NCBI GenBank assembly: GCA_001513895.1
Contig: LLKO01000001.1
Coordinates: forward strand, 678,225-742,224
Length of the DNA: 64,000 bases
Direction: 5' to 3'
Source: Graphilbum fragrans
Lineage: Eukaryota > Ascomycota > Sordariomycetes > Ophiostomatales > Ophiostomataceae
The translations under genes were made by a program, and so were the position numbers. Each line of letters begins with the position of its first letter. The first letter of the stretch is position 1. This document shows positions 35,186 to 46,161 of this stretch, piece by piece. The notes beneath the pieces are model-generated. The model saw nothing but the letters and a program-made list of their open reading frames with translations, was not told where the DNA came from and ran no database searches.

Positions 35186-37129
35186 ATGGCCTTGCTTTCC
35201 GGCACCTCGGCTGTCCTTCTCGGCCTCCTCACGCTGTATGCCACCCTTTACCGGCTACAGTTCCGCCGCCGCCGGCCGGACGAACCGCCTGTCGTTGCGG
35301 CGCCTATCCTGCCATTTTTCGGCCATGTTTTGGGCGTGGCTCTCGAAGGCGGCCGGTATATGAAACAGCTCGGACTACGGCTTCAGGAACGGGCTGGCCA
35401 AACAACGCCGTCTCAAGATGGGAGCCGCGGCGGACCCGGGATCTACACGCTGCCGGTCCCCGGATCCCGCATCTACCTGGTCACCGATCCGTCGCTGGCG
35501 GCCGCTGTCCAGCGCGCCTCCCGGTCCTTGTCTTTTACACCGCTCGTGCCCGATATCACACGGCGCGTCCTCGGCCTCGACGACGCCACCATGCGTATTG
35601 TGCGCAGCGACAATCTGGCGGTCGCGCCGCGTCCGGCGGCGTCTTCTTCGTCTTCGTCCTCGTCCTCGTCCTCATCCTCGACACACCCCATGACCATCAT
35701 TGACGAATCACGCTACGACGAGTCCTACGGCTTCCTCGCCGACATGCACACCATGGTGTATGCCTACTTGGGGCCCGGCGACACACTGGCCGCACTGATA
35801 GACACGGCGGCGCGCGAGCTCGTCGACCAAGTCAACAGCTATGCCGAGCAGGTGCGCAGCCTCCCTTCTCCGGCACCGCCCACCGTCGACCTGCTCGCCT
35901 GGGTGAAGCACTTTGTCACTGTCGGCACGGCGCGGTTTCTGTACGGCGCACACAATCCTCTGGCCGCCGATCCCCGCCTCGAGGCCGACTTTTGGACGTT
36001 TGTCCACGGCCTCGGCCGTCTCATGCTCGTCGGCCACAGCCGTCCTGGGTCTGCGGCGGCGTATGTCTTGGGGGGCCAGCCGTTTGCCGCCCGCGAGCGG
36101 CTCGTGGCCGGTTTTGCTGCCTATCTCGAGGCGGACACGCACGCGGAGACCCCGGCTGATGCTGTGGCTGGATCTGCGCCTGGATCTGCGCCTGGATCTG
36201 CGCCTTGCGACATTGTCCGTCGGCGCGTGGCCATGGCCGACCGCTACGGCTGGACACGGGCGAGCACAGCCCGCTCTGAGCTGTCGTTTCTGTTCGCCGG
36301 CATCATCAACACTGCCGTGGCGTCGTTCTGGGTGGTGCTGCGGCTGTTTGCCGATCCGGAGCGGCTGCAGAAAGTGCGGGAGGAGCTGGAGGGCGGGGGT
36401 AGGAGCGGCGGCGACGGGCGTCGGGACACTTACGCGAAGGGCAGACGGGATGACAGCGCACTGTCCATCAGCATCGAGCACGTCCGGTCTGGCTGCCCAA
36501 CGCTGCTGGCCGTCTACCAGGAGTGCCTGCGGCTGGGGTCGAACAATATGTCGACGCGTCTCGTGCTGGCCGACACGCTGCTGGCGGACAGGTACTTTTT
36601 GCGAGCCGGGTCCGTGGTGCAGATCGCCTCGGGCGTCATCCACGGTGACCCGGCCGTCTGGGGTGCCGATGCCTCTGTGTTTGATCCAGGCCGGTTCATG
36701 GCGAAGGCCAAGGCTGACCCTGGTGTGGACCAAATGACGGACAGAATAGACACACCCGAAAAGACAGACAAGAGCAAGACAGACAAGGCGTACAAGACGG
36801 ACAAGACGGACAAGACGGACAAGACGGACAAGACGGACAAAAGGCATCCTGCCGCGTTCCGTGCTTTTGGCGGCGGCAAGACGCTGTGTCCCGGGCGGCA
36901 CTTTGCCACGGCCGAGATCCTCATGTTTGTGGCAGCTGTGGTACTAACTTTCGATGCGGAGGATGCGTCACCATCGGCAAAGAGTCAGCTGCCCCCCCGT
37001 CCACTGCGCGTGCCCGACTATAACGACCGGGTCCTGCCAGTGCATATTCTCGAGCCGGCTCCCGATGATGTGCCACAGGTGCGGCTGCGGCTGCGGCGGC
37101 CAGGACGGGTGCTCAAAGTGGCGCCCTGA
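35186..37129 (+). CDS. Cytochrome P450, CYP7/CYP8-like
   Basis: Single exon, 647 aa, longer than the usual 500-530. An N-terminal membrane anchor (LLSGTSAVLLGLLTLYATLY) is followed by a basic stretch, so an ER location is expected. I-helix FAGIINTAVASFW (from about 370) has Asn-Thr in place of the usual acid-Thr pair and resembles CYP7A/CYP8 enzymes; the K-helix is ECLR (446-449); the heme loop FGGGKTLCPGRHF carries Cys568. Three low-complexity inserts explain the extra length: a Ser run (about 153-164), three GSAP units (about 329-340) and a Lys/Asp/Thr stretch (about 525-555) just before the heme loop. A sterol or fatty-acid type substrate is possible from the CYP7 resemblance; the actual substrate is unknown. 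It is intronless, unlike most neighbours. Confidence 0.9.
   Translation: MALLSGTSAVLLGLLTLYATLYRLQFRRRRPDEPPVVAAPILPFFGHVLGVALEGGRYMKQLGLRLQERAGQTTPSQDGSRGGPGIYTLPVPGSRIYLVTDPSLAAAVQRASRSLSFTPLVPDITRRVLGLDDATMRIVRSDNLAVAPRPAASSSSSSSSSSSSSTHPMTIIDESRYDESYGFLADMHTMVYAYLGPGDTLAALIDTAARELVDQVNSYAEQVRSLPSPAPPTVDLLAWVKHFVTVGTARFLYGAHNPLAADPRLEADFWTFVHGLGRLMLVGHSRPGSAAAYVLGGQPFAARERLVAGFAAYLEADTHAETPADAVAGSAPGSAPGSAPCDIVRRRVAMADRYGWTRASTARSELSFLFAGIINTAVASFWVVLRLFADPERLQKVREELEGGGRSGGDGRRDTYAKGRRDDSALSISIEHVRSGCPTLLAVYQECLRLGSNNMSTRLVLADTLLADRYFLRAGSVVQIASGVIHGDPAVWGADASVFDPGRFMAKAKADPGVDQMTDRIDTPEKTDKSKTDKAYKTDKTDKTDKTDKTDKRHPAAFRAFGGGKTLCPGRHFATAEILMFVAAVVLTFDAEDASPSAKSQLPPRPLRVPDYNDRVLPVHILEPAPDDVPQVRLRLRRPGRVLKVAP
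35643..35683 (+). repeat. TCN/Ser codon run in P450
   Basis: A run of TCT/TCG/TCC/TCA codons encodes about twelve serines within the P450. Confidence 0.75.
36170..36205 (+). repeat. 12-bp tandem repeat, three copies, in P450
   Basis: Unit GGATCTGCGCCT repeated three times without change; encodes GSAPGSAPGSAP. In frame, so the protein stays open. Confidence 0.85.
36794..36838 (+). repeat. 9-bp tandem repeat, five copies, in P450
   Basis: Unit AAGACGGAC repeated five times without change, flanked upstream by diverged copies (from about 36760). Encodes KTD units directly upstream of the heme-binding loop. Confidence 0.9.
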
Positions 37130-40100
37130 GAGTCTAGGACCAATTCCTGTGTGTCCTCGATACACACATGGAATACATGGTTCTGCCTTTGGACCTTGGC
37201 CTCCTTTCGATGGGCCGTATCCACGACATCATTTGCAAGTTTGCCGTACGGATCACAGACACAATATATTATGTCATGGAATAGCATCCTCCTCCGCTAC
37301 GGCCGCGAATACGACTCCATACGTCGTATACATAAGCCGCAGCAGCTTGACCTCTATCCTTTTTGGGGGCTGAGGACACACATCAGGCCAGGTCAGGCCA
37401 TGGACTCGCGCACGTGTTGGAGGCAGTGTGGGATCCAGGCAGGATTTGCGAAAGGGAGGTTCATATTGCAGGAAGAGTCGACCCGCACATCGCCAAGGCT
37501 GATGGAGATTTTCGTACTCGTACTTTGTCGACGTTGTGAATACAACACCACTAGAGTGCGCCAGAGAAAGCTTGGCTCGTTAGCTGGGCGAGGGGGGTGC
37601 CATAAAGCAGGACGGAGTACTCGTATACTTCGCCGCCCTAGAATCAGACGAACTTGGAGTGTGTTATGTGTAACTATCCCCCGCTCGAGTGCTCGTACTG
37701 TGTCATATGGGCCGAGTACAGGTGGCACTTGTATTCCACTACATCTATGTAGGCGCACATCCTGCTCCATTCGAGAGGGCGTACAGAAAACCTTGACAGT
37801 CGTGGGGACGGGGTGGAAGGAGCTATAATTCTGGGTCCGAGGAGAGGCACCCCTAACGCAAGAGATCGAGGCACGTTGACACGGAATGAGCCGCCATTGG
37901 CCGCCTTGCTTGGGAGGGGGCCAAGGCTGGCTGGTCCTTGTCATTCTCGAAATTCTCGAAACAAAATCTGCGATGAGCACGCGTCAACTACAGCGTTCAC
38001 GCCATTGTTTGTGGGTACGAAGAGGCTGTAGAATTTTATTTTTCTTCATTTATGTATTTTTCGCCTGAGGGGTGAAATTTCCACATACTATGATAATTCA
38101 CAGTGACAAAACAATTCTATTGGACACGTGCAGTCAGCTTCTTCTGTACACTCATACCAGTTGCTGCCCTTTTCCGACGCCCTTGGCTCACCACTCATTG
38201 CCGCCTTGCCTCGCCTGCTAGAGCCGTCGTGTCCAGGTTTGTCGTTTCAGGAAGGTGCAAAGACCACATGGCCCGTTTTGGTGGCGCGCACACAGACAAA
38301 GTACTAACACGAGTGCTCTAATTCGCGGGGCCGTGTACGGCCTATGGTTGCTATTGTATGCAAGAGTGCGGTAGTGGTGTCATGTGACACACCTATCTGC
38401 ACAACAGGGCATCGTTACAGCGCTCTCAGCGTGCCTCTTTAGCGCTACATAAGTGCTTCGGCGTCGCCGTATGACCATTTGTCTCAGTGGAGATGCAGTG
38501 CATGGCAGGGTAGCTGTGCCAGGACCACTGCCCACCACATCCATCTCCCGAAGTGAGAGAGGGGAGCCGCTCGGTGTTCCAAATGGGATGCGCATGCCGG
38601 GTATCTTTGATGTACGAGTACTGTGCATGCGCTCGCGCCCACCAATGGATTCCGTGCTCGTTCGGCGCCACCGCAAGGCATACATCGTCTTCAAGCTCTT
38701 GGACTCGCACGGTTTCTCGCAGATGCCAAGCCTGGGAACCAATTTGGTGCCACCTCGAGCGCTATTTCGTAGGCGCCCGCTTGCAAGCATGCTCTGTATG
38801 TACAGACAGCCGTCGCTTTGCGCACCTGGCAAGGCAGCAGAGCGCTAGCCATGAAAGCGGCAAAGGGCGTTTTCTTGCCCACCCCTATGTAGAACAAGAC
38901 TCGTGCTAATGCGGTATTGCCTCGTCTGCGAAAGCTTGCGAAAAGCATAAACAAGCCATTGACGTCATTACTAAGCTGGGGAGACGACACCTCTTCTCCG
39001 TGCTGTGCCTGCGAGAACTCGTCTGTCCGACACCCGCAGTCGCATGTGCACAGCGACAGCACCACAGAGAATCAAAACAAACGCCGCCGCTGGCAAAATC
39101 ACATGCCAAAGGGAAGGATGGAGACGTGCAAAATAAATCCAATGGCGGCGCGGTGCCAGAATGCGGGTCCTCAGATGGGGCCGAAATAAGCAGCGATGCC
39201 ACCGGAGCTACTGGTCGTAGAAGAAGAAAAAAAGGGCCTACGAGTACATACGGAGCATGTGCTGTACTCCGAACCAGTGTTTCCAGGTCGACAGAGAGTG
39301 CCCCGGCAGGCTCTTCGGAGGCGCCGCTGCACGCGCAGATGCATATCGTGCACACGCACGACGAGATAGCAGGCAGAAGAGTGGAATGGCACCGGGCAAA
39401 TGATAAGAAGCCTGCGTGGATGGCTCCCAATGCGACGTCAAGCGACGGCGGAGGGTTGCCTTTTTCGATGCTTCGGCGCAGTAGCTTGCCGCTGCTGGGT
39501 CGCACTGGCAGATAGCTGGGGCCACGCCGTGGCCGTCCATACGGGAGGCGAGCACGAGGGCGGCCGCAGACGAACGCGTTCCGCATGAAGAGTACGATGC
39601 GCGGAACGAGTACGTCGTGTGTGCTCTGGCACACGAGTGCGTCCTGGCTTTGCGCTCCTTCGCTCCTGCTCTAATCATGGCTACGTGTGCGACCACTCGC
39701 CGTGTAATATCCACCGCCTCACAAGTCCGAATCAGGGAGGGATCGCCCCCTAGGACCCAAGGTGTCTCGTTCGTTCCTGCTAGCTCCCCTCCATCATATC
39801 GTGTACGAGTGCTCCTAGCTAGCAGCGGAACCCATGATGTCCTCGCCTCCTTCCCGTTGTGGATGTACAAGTACATGCACCAGATAGCCCACGTTGACGA
39901 GTGCTCTGCAGATATGCCCGCCCTCTATCGCTAGTATGTGCGGAGGTGGCGTACGTACTGTATGGTAGCGCTGTAGTATTAGCTTCTACACTCCACCGTG
40001 CGCGCATGCGTTTGCTATCGTCTTTGTTTTTTCGTCTCTTTTTCCTGGATCCGTCGAACTGGGCCTTTTCCCGGCTGGTGTGCGCCCCGGCTGACAGCTT

Positions 40101-40294
40101 CCCAGCTCCGTGGCACTGTTGCAATATAACTAGGAGCTCCCATCAGTCTTAATTTAGATTGTCCCTCCCTCTTCTTGCGTCTTTCTCTTCCTCTTTTATT
40201 TCTTCTTTTTCCTTTTCTCTGTCTCTACCCTCAACTCCCAACGCTTCACATCCTTCTCTTTTGGTCTTGGTTCCTCGATATTGACTTCGACACC
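37130..40294. other. 3.2-kb intergenic region, no gene seen
   Basis: The largest empty stretch in the window. Several overlapping open frames of 120-240 codons occur on both strands (for example 38906-39634 minus) but none has a family motif or plausible gene start. Short palindrome-like GTACTCGTAC, GACGGAGTAC and TACGTCGTA sequences recur (37317-37330, 37513-37523, 37611-37628, 39240-39280). The last 150 bases are the C/T-rich leader of the permease gene. Confidence 0.5.
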
Positions 40295-42026
40295 ATGTTT
40301 TCCTTCTCCAAGAAAAAGGAGGAGCCGGCTCCGGTTATCGATGCCGAGCACGAAGATGTCGTCGCCGCCGGCAGCGACAAGCTGTTCACGCTGCCTGTCG
40401 TGGCTTGCGGTGCCGGCCTGTTCTCGGACGGCTACATCAACAACGTCATCGGCTCCGTCATGACGGTCCTGGCCCTCCAGTACGGCGAGACCTGGTCCAA
40501 GTCGCACGCCAAGCACGTTATCAGCGGCATTGCCTTTGCCGGCACCGTTGTCGGCCAGCTTTTCTTTGGATTCCTGGCCGATCGCTGGTCGCGGACCAAC
40601 TCGCTGCTTGTGTCTACCATTATTCTCGTTATCTTCACGGCTCTGGCTGCTGGCTCGTACTACCGCGGCTCTGTCGTTGGCATGTTCAACATCCTGGCTG
40701 CCTGGCGTTTCTTCGTGAGTTTAAGGCCCCTACCTCCTCCCATGACGGCTCTGCTAACACAGCTTGCAGGTCGGTGTGGGCATTGGCGGCGAGTACCCGG
40801 CCGGCTCTGTCGGCTGTGCTGAGTCCACCGGCGAGGTCAAGAGCGGCTGGCGCCACTTTGTCTTTATTCTGTACGTTGCCCGCGCTTTTCTGGACGTTCT
40901 TTTGTCTCGGAGCAGGATGCTGACTGTCCCAGGTTCACCAACAGCATCATTGACTTTGGCTTCGTGATTGGCGCCTTTGTGCCTTGTGAGTGCCATTTTG
41001 CTGGACACGTGAGAGCCGCCTCGGCGAGCAGTATACTAACAAGGAACCCAGACGTCGTTGCTGCGGCCTGCCACAACGAGCACCTCGGCACCCAGTGGCG
41101 CACCATGCTCGGCATTGGCTGTGTCTTCCCCTTCCTGCTGTTCTTCGTCCGCCTCTTTGTCAAGGAGCCTGAGGAGTTCACCCGCAACTCCATGCGCAAT
41201 GTCCGCACTCCGTACTGGCTGGTCTTCAAGTTCTACGGCTTCCGCCTGCTTGTCGTCAGCCTTATCTGGTTCATTTACGACGTATGTTGCCGTCTGCCCT
41301 CTCCCGCGACTTGCTTGTTAACATAACCCGCAGTTCCTGACCTACGCCTTTGGCATCTACTCGACCACCATTCTGGCCAACATCTTCCCCGCCTCTGCGC
41401 CTCTGACCACCATCTTTGGCTGGAACACCGTCATCAACATCTTCTACCTGCCCGGCTCCATTCTGGGCGCCAAGGCTAGCGACCTGCTTGGTCCCCGCTG
41501 GTGCCTCATTATCGGTGTCACTCTGCAGGCCATCATTGGCTTCATCATGGCGGGTGACTACAAGAACCTGTCCCAGCCGCACATGGTGGGCGCCTTCACC
41601 ACTGTCTACGGTATTTTCCTGTCGCTCGGCGAGTTCGGCCCGGGCAACAACATTGGTCTGCTGGCTGCCAAGACATCTGCGACGGGTATCCGTGGCCAGT
41701 ACTACGGCCTCGCCGCCGCCATTGGCAAAATTGGCGCTTTCGTCGGCACCTACGTCTACCCGTACATCGAGGCTGCTGGTGGCGACGATTCCACCGCGTC
41801 TGCCCAGTACCCCTTCTACGTCAGCTCCAGCTTGTGCTTCCTGTCGGCGGCTCTGGCCTTCTTCTTCCTGCCCAACGTCGGCCAGGACACCATCCAGCTG
41901 GAGGACATTCGCTTCCGCGAGTACCTCGAGAAGAACGGCTGGGACACCCGCCAGCTCGGCTTGGCCAAGGGCGAGACTCTGGACGCCGTGGAGACCGGCG
42001 ATCAGCTGAGCACGCCCAAGGAGTAA
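40295..42026 (+). CDS. MFS permease, GIT1-like (glycerophosphodiester/phosphate family)
   Basis: Exons 40295-40714, 40770-40870, 40933-40985, 41052-41281 and 41334-42026 encode 498 aa with about twelve membrane segments. Family blocks seen are GLFSDGYINNVIGSV in TM1, the MFS loop GFLADRWSR between TM2 and TM3, GVGIGGEYPAGS in TM4, and SLGEFGPGNNIGLLAAK in the second half. These match the phosphate:H+ symporter family branch containing yeast Git1, which imports glycerophosphoinositol and glycerophosphocholine; the substrate here is inferred from that. All introns are short (52-66 nt) and each closes in frame. It faces the type III PKS gene tail to tail, 305 bp apart. Confidence 0.92.
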
Positions 42027-42331
42027 GCGACGTGGAGGAGGAGAACAGCGAAAAGAGCGAATGGAACGGAGCTTTATACCCCTGATCGATCATGTGAGAG
42101 ATTGCCCTTGGGATGAATGTGTGCCCACATCTTCCAGGATTATGCGACCTGCTTCTTGATTTAGCGATATATGTAAAGATTTAATAGTACCGTTTTGGTT
42201 ACGTGAATTCAAACGATGCAATTGACAAAAACGCCTGCTTGGCAAGCTCGTACATATCGTCTAATGAAAGTAACGCGACGCTTCGCCACCCCCTCTGCGA
42301 CCCTCTCGATTATTTGGTATCTTGCTGTCTC
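42027..42331. other. Convergent 3' flanks, permease and type III PKS
   Basis: 305 bp between convergent stop codons; AT-richer than the genes, with no feature recognised. Confidence 0.6.
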
Positions 42332-43916
42332 TCAATCCAACTCGGCGTTGTCAATGGCCCAGCTGACAAACCGGTCCCCGAGTGCGTCCACCTCTGCTGC
42401 TTGGCTCCGACGCTCTGGCGCGTCTGCTATTGGCGTGACGTTCGGGCTGCTCTCTGTACTCGTCGCCGGCCTCGCAGCCTGCGGCTCTGCATCGTCGTGA
42501 TCGCCTGCTTCGCTGCGGCTAGCTTCGCTCTCGGTCTCTGGGGGGGTATCGAGGCCCGAGGGTCCAAAGTGGCGCTTCAGCACGCACGCCTCGACAGAGA
42601 TGCCGGGCCCAAAAGCACAGCCGACAATGTACTCCTTGGGGGTGCCGCCGGGCGCCATGGCGTCCATGTCCTTTTGGCGCAGGCGGTCGAGGACGCTGAA
42701 GATGGTGGCCGAGCTCGAGTTGCCGTGGTTGATGTAGGTGTCGTAGCTGGCGCGCATGTGCTCGGGGGAGATGCCCATGGCGCGCTCGGCGCCCGTCAGA
42801 ATAGTGGCGCCGCCGGGGTGCATGGCCCAGTCGAAGTCGGTGGCCGTGCGGTAGGCCGGCGGCAGTTCGGGGACAGAGGCGATGAGCTGGGCAAACGTGG
42901 GCGCCAGCACGGCTGCTGTCAGCTTGGGCACGCGTGGCGACAGGACGACCTTCCAGCCTGTGTGGGTTAGCGAGAGGTCCCAGTGAGAAGCAAAGAGCGA
43001 AGAGCCAAAGAAACAAGAAGCAAAGAAGCAAAGAAGCAAAGAAGCAAAGAAGAAAAGAGGAAAGAACAAAAACAAACACACCAACGGGATCCACGTCAAA
43101 CCCCAGGTCCTCCTCCGAGTCGGCAATGATCTTGTGGTCCCAGCCAAGCAGCTCGTAGACCGGCTCGGCCGCCTCGCCGATGCCGTTGCTCAGCACAAGC
43201 GCACTGGCACAGTCGGAGAAGAGCGCCACGCCAATGCGCGTCTCCTGGCTCGCGTTGATGCTGTCGAGCTCGCTGCGCACCATGGTCGTGCTCAGCTCGA
43301 GGGCCACGACAAGAATGCGTGCCGGCTTCCGGCGCATGCTGTGGCCCAGCGCGAGGTTCGCCGCCGTCCGCAGCGCAGCCAAGCCTCCACTGCAGCCAAT
43401 GCCGTGCAGCAGGACCTTTTCGACGGGGTGCGTGATGCCGAGGCCCTTGGCCACATAGTGGTCATAGCCCGGGTTGGCGCTGTTGGTGCAGGTGGTCGAG
43501 ACCATGTGCGTGATCTGCGACAGGTCGTCGATGCGCGCTTCCTCCACGGCCTTTTGGGCGGCGGCAACGGCCAGCGGCACGCCCTTATCGAAAAAGATCT
43601 GGTGCAGCTCGGCGATGGACGGCGCCTGCTCCTGGTTCACCAGGGGATGGTCTGGCTCGCCGACCGACGACCGGGCATCGATGCCCGTGTATCGGTTGAT
43701 AGAGAGCACCTTTTGCATACTGGGGACGGGGGGTCAGCCATGGAGCTCGGGGGCAGGTGGGGGACACGTCGAGAAACGGCGCACGTACGCTGGCGAGTCT
43801 GGATAGAACTTCTTGCTGAGCACCTCCAGGGCTTCTGGCTTGAGCGAGAAGGGAGGGTACTCGCGGCCGACGCCCAAGATGGACAGGCCTAGGTTGCTGA
43901 AGCTATTTTGTGCCAT
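42332..43916 (-). CDS. Type III polyketide synthase (chalcone synthase-like)
   Basis: Exons 43789-43916, 43082-43719 and 42332-42957 encode 463 aa. Homodimeric enzymes of this family extend an acyl-CoA starter with malonyl-CoA on one active-site Cys; fungal members make alkylresorcinols, resorcylic acids and pyrones. The triad is visible: Cys120 in VSTTCTNS, His302 in DWAMHPGG and Asn335 in NHGNSSSAT. LLHGIGCSGGLAAL and GVALFSDCASALVLSNG are further family blocks. After the catalytic core a polar Ser/Glu/Ala-rich tail of about 80 residues follows, more than in plant chalcone synthases. Product cannot be predicted. Intron 2 carries an 8-bp microsatellite. A P450 and an MFS permease lie nearby. 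Confidence 0.95.
43016..43052. repeat. 8-bp microsatellite in PKS intron
   Basis: Unit AGAAGCAA, about 4.5 copies on the plus strand (TTGCTTCT in the sense of the gene), inside intron 2 of the type III PKS. Confidence 0.85.
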
Positions 43917-46161
43917 TTTATGGCGTGGGAGGTGAAGATGTAGATACCGACGAACTAGAACTCGTCAAGAACAGAAAAAAAGAAGAAAAACGACCTAAAG
44001 CTAGCGGCCTATCTGTAAGGAGCTGAGAGGCCGAGTCATACGTCAAGCCTCTCCGCAGAGGCAATAGAAGGTGACTAGGTCGACGACCAAATAGACGACG
44101 TCGTTAACGAGTAATGTGTAATAACAACAGCACAGCTTGACAACATGCACGTGTTCGGTTGCCTTGTTGATTGTGCCGGGTGTATATGTCCAGAAGAGCT
44201 TCTCACGGCGACAGAGCTGTGGGAGACAAGGTGTAAGCACCTAAGAATACTTGCTTTGATAGATATGGCTGCCGGTGGTATGCAGAGCAGGCGACGTCCG
44301 AGCTATGAAAAGTGGCATATAAGTCAGACGGCGGCTACGATAGTAGAAGACATGTTGTAGGAGAGAGCCGAGGCATGGGAGGGCCCACAAAGGACCAAGC
44401 TGGTCATAACGGTGACAGCACCGTCTCAGACGCCACCTCCTGCTGCCCCAGAATGCCCTTGTCACTGGAAAAGTACATATATGCACAACAGCAAGCTATG
44501 GTGGCGGCGGTGTGTGCAGGAAGGGCAAAGAAGAGAACGGCGGCATGCAGACGCAAGGAACGAATCACAGTGGAGCGAATGCATCGTTTTTTCGGTGGGG
44601 GCAGGATGGATGGGAGGTGAGCACAACTTACTGTAAGATACGGTTTCTAGGATGTCTGTAGGTCGGCTCCGATGCCCGACAGACCTGGAAATCGACGGAG
44701 CAGGCAGTGAGAAAGTATATGGCGGGCAATTGGCGCCAGCAGATGAAAAGGCGGCGGTCAATGGCAGAGAGAGTGCCGGAAAGAGAGAGGAGCGTGGAGA
44801 GAAGGGGAAGCCCAATATAATGGGAGTAGGGCAAAACCGATAAGAACAGACAGTTCTCGCTGTTTATGACCACACCGAACGGCCAGCTCCACTCACAAAA
44901 CGGAAACGGTGAAGAGCATCAAGAACACAGTTCTAGGTATGTACGTACGTCTACACAGAATAGAGAGCGGGAGGAAGGAAGACGATAGAGAAGGAAGGCG
45001 CCGTTTCGAGCTATTTGTGCTGAAACGTGTGTGTGATCTTCCCCTTTCTGCTTGCTCGATCTAGTGCCCAGCGTCTGCCCGCTTTTTCCAGCTATGGGCA
45101 TCGAACTCCTCCGTAACTACGACGCACATGCAAGCTAACAGCTTCCGGCCCCTGTTGAGCCTAGACCTGCTCTGCATCTGCAGCACTACGGCTGCTCGAC
45201 GATTGGCAGAATCCTTAGCGCAGCCCCAACAACTCGTCTCCGACGCCAACAGATATCTGTACATTCCTCACCGTCAGCACCAACCCCAGGCTGTAGCCGC
45301 AAAGGCGCAGCAAAACGCGCGTGACGACGCCATCAGCTGCTCAACTCCTCAACTCCTCAACTCGCAAGACCAAGACCACGGCTTTTTCCATTCACCATGG
45401 GCCATTGAGCCACTTCCCCCTTCTAGCTACGGCGGTGAGACCCATTTCGCTCATTTTTTTCGCCCCCGGCGAACGGCCCACGCAGTTGCTCCGGGTCGGC
45501 AAAACTCAACCGTTGATTCCGCCGACACGGATCTCTTGCCTGTTTCGACCTGACCGCGTCATTCGTAGCGCGGATAGCAACGCCCCGGCCGTCACGTCTC
45601 GGCGATGGAGGGCCGCCGAGAACGCTCAATCTGTCCCACCTGACGTCACTCTCGGGATTCTAATGTGCCATGCCAACGATGCGGCTCTGGAGCACACACT
45701 CCGTACATATCTCCACTACCTCTTCACGACCTCACGACTTTCACGGCATCGGGAGCATGCTTTATGACTCGATTTATAACTCCACAAAGGGCCAAGAAGA
45801 GAAAGACAATGAAAACCGAATCAGACAAAAAAGATATCTCCGTCCTGCACTCTTTTACACAACGCTTGCTTGCGTTTCTAATGTAGCCGCAGCGCCCCGT
45901 ACTCTCTCGCAAGCAGTTATCTGCCCCAGCCTTGCGATGTGACAAGCGACACAATACCTGTACACTCGGCCCCCAAACACCATTAAATGCCAAAATCCAA
46001 AGCGTTGATAGCCTCCGGGTATGGGCCATGGACATGGGCAATACAATTGACCCGCATTGTTTTTTTCCGTGGTTTTGTTTCTTTTTTTCTATTTGATAAC
46101 GCATTTTTTTTCCTTCTCCCGTCGGACCTGGTCTGTCTGTCGGATGCTGATGTTGCTCCGC
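43917..46161. other. 2.2-kb intergenic region, no gene seen
   Basis: Upstream of the PKS gene and downstream of BiP. Open frames up to about 150 codons lack motifs. A T-rich tract at about 46050-46125 lies just 3' of BiP and is probably its 3' UTR. Confidence 0.5.

Noticed and set aside
38906..39634. 242-codon open frame (-) between the P450 and the permease
   Set aside because: Overlaps similar frames on the other strand, has no motif, and its Cys/Arg/Ser composition is not protein-like.
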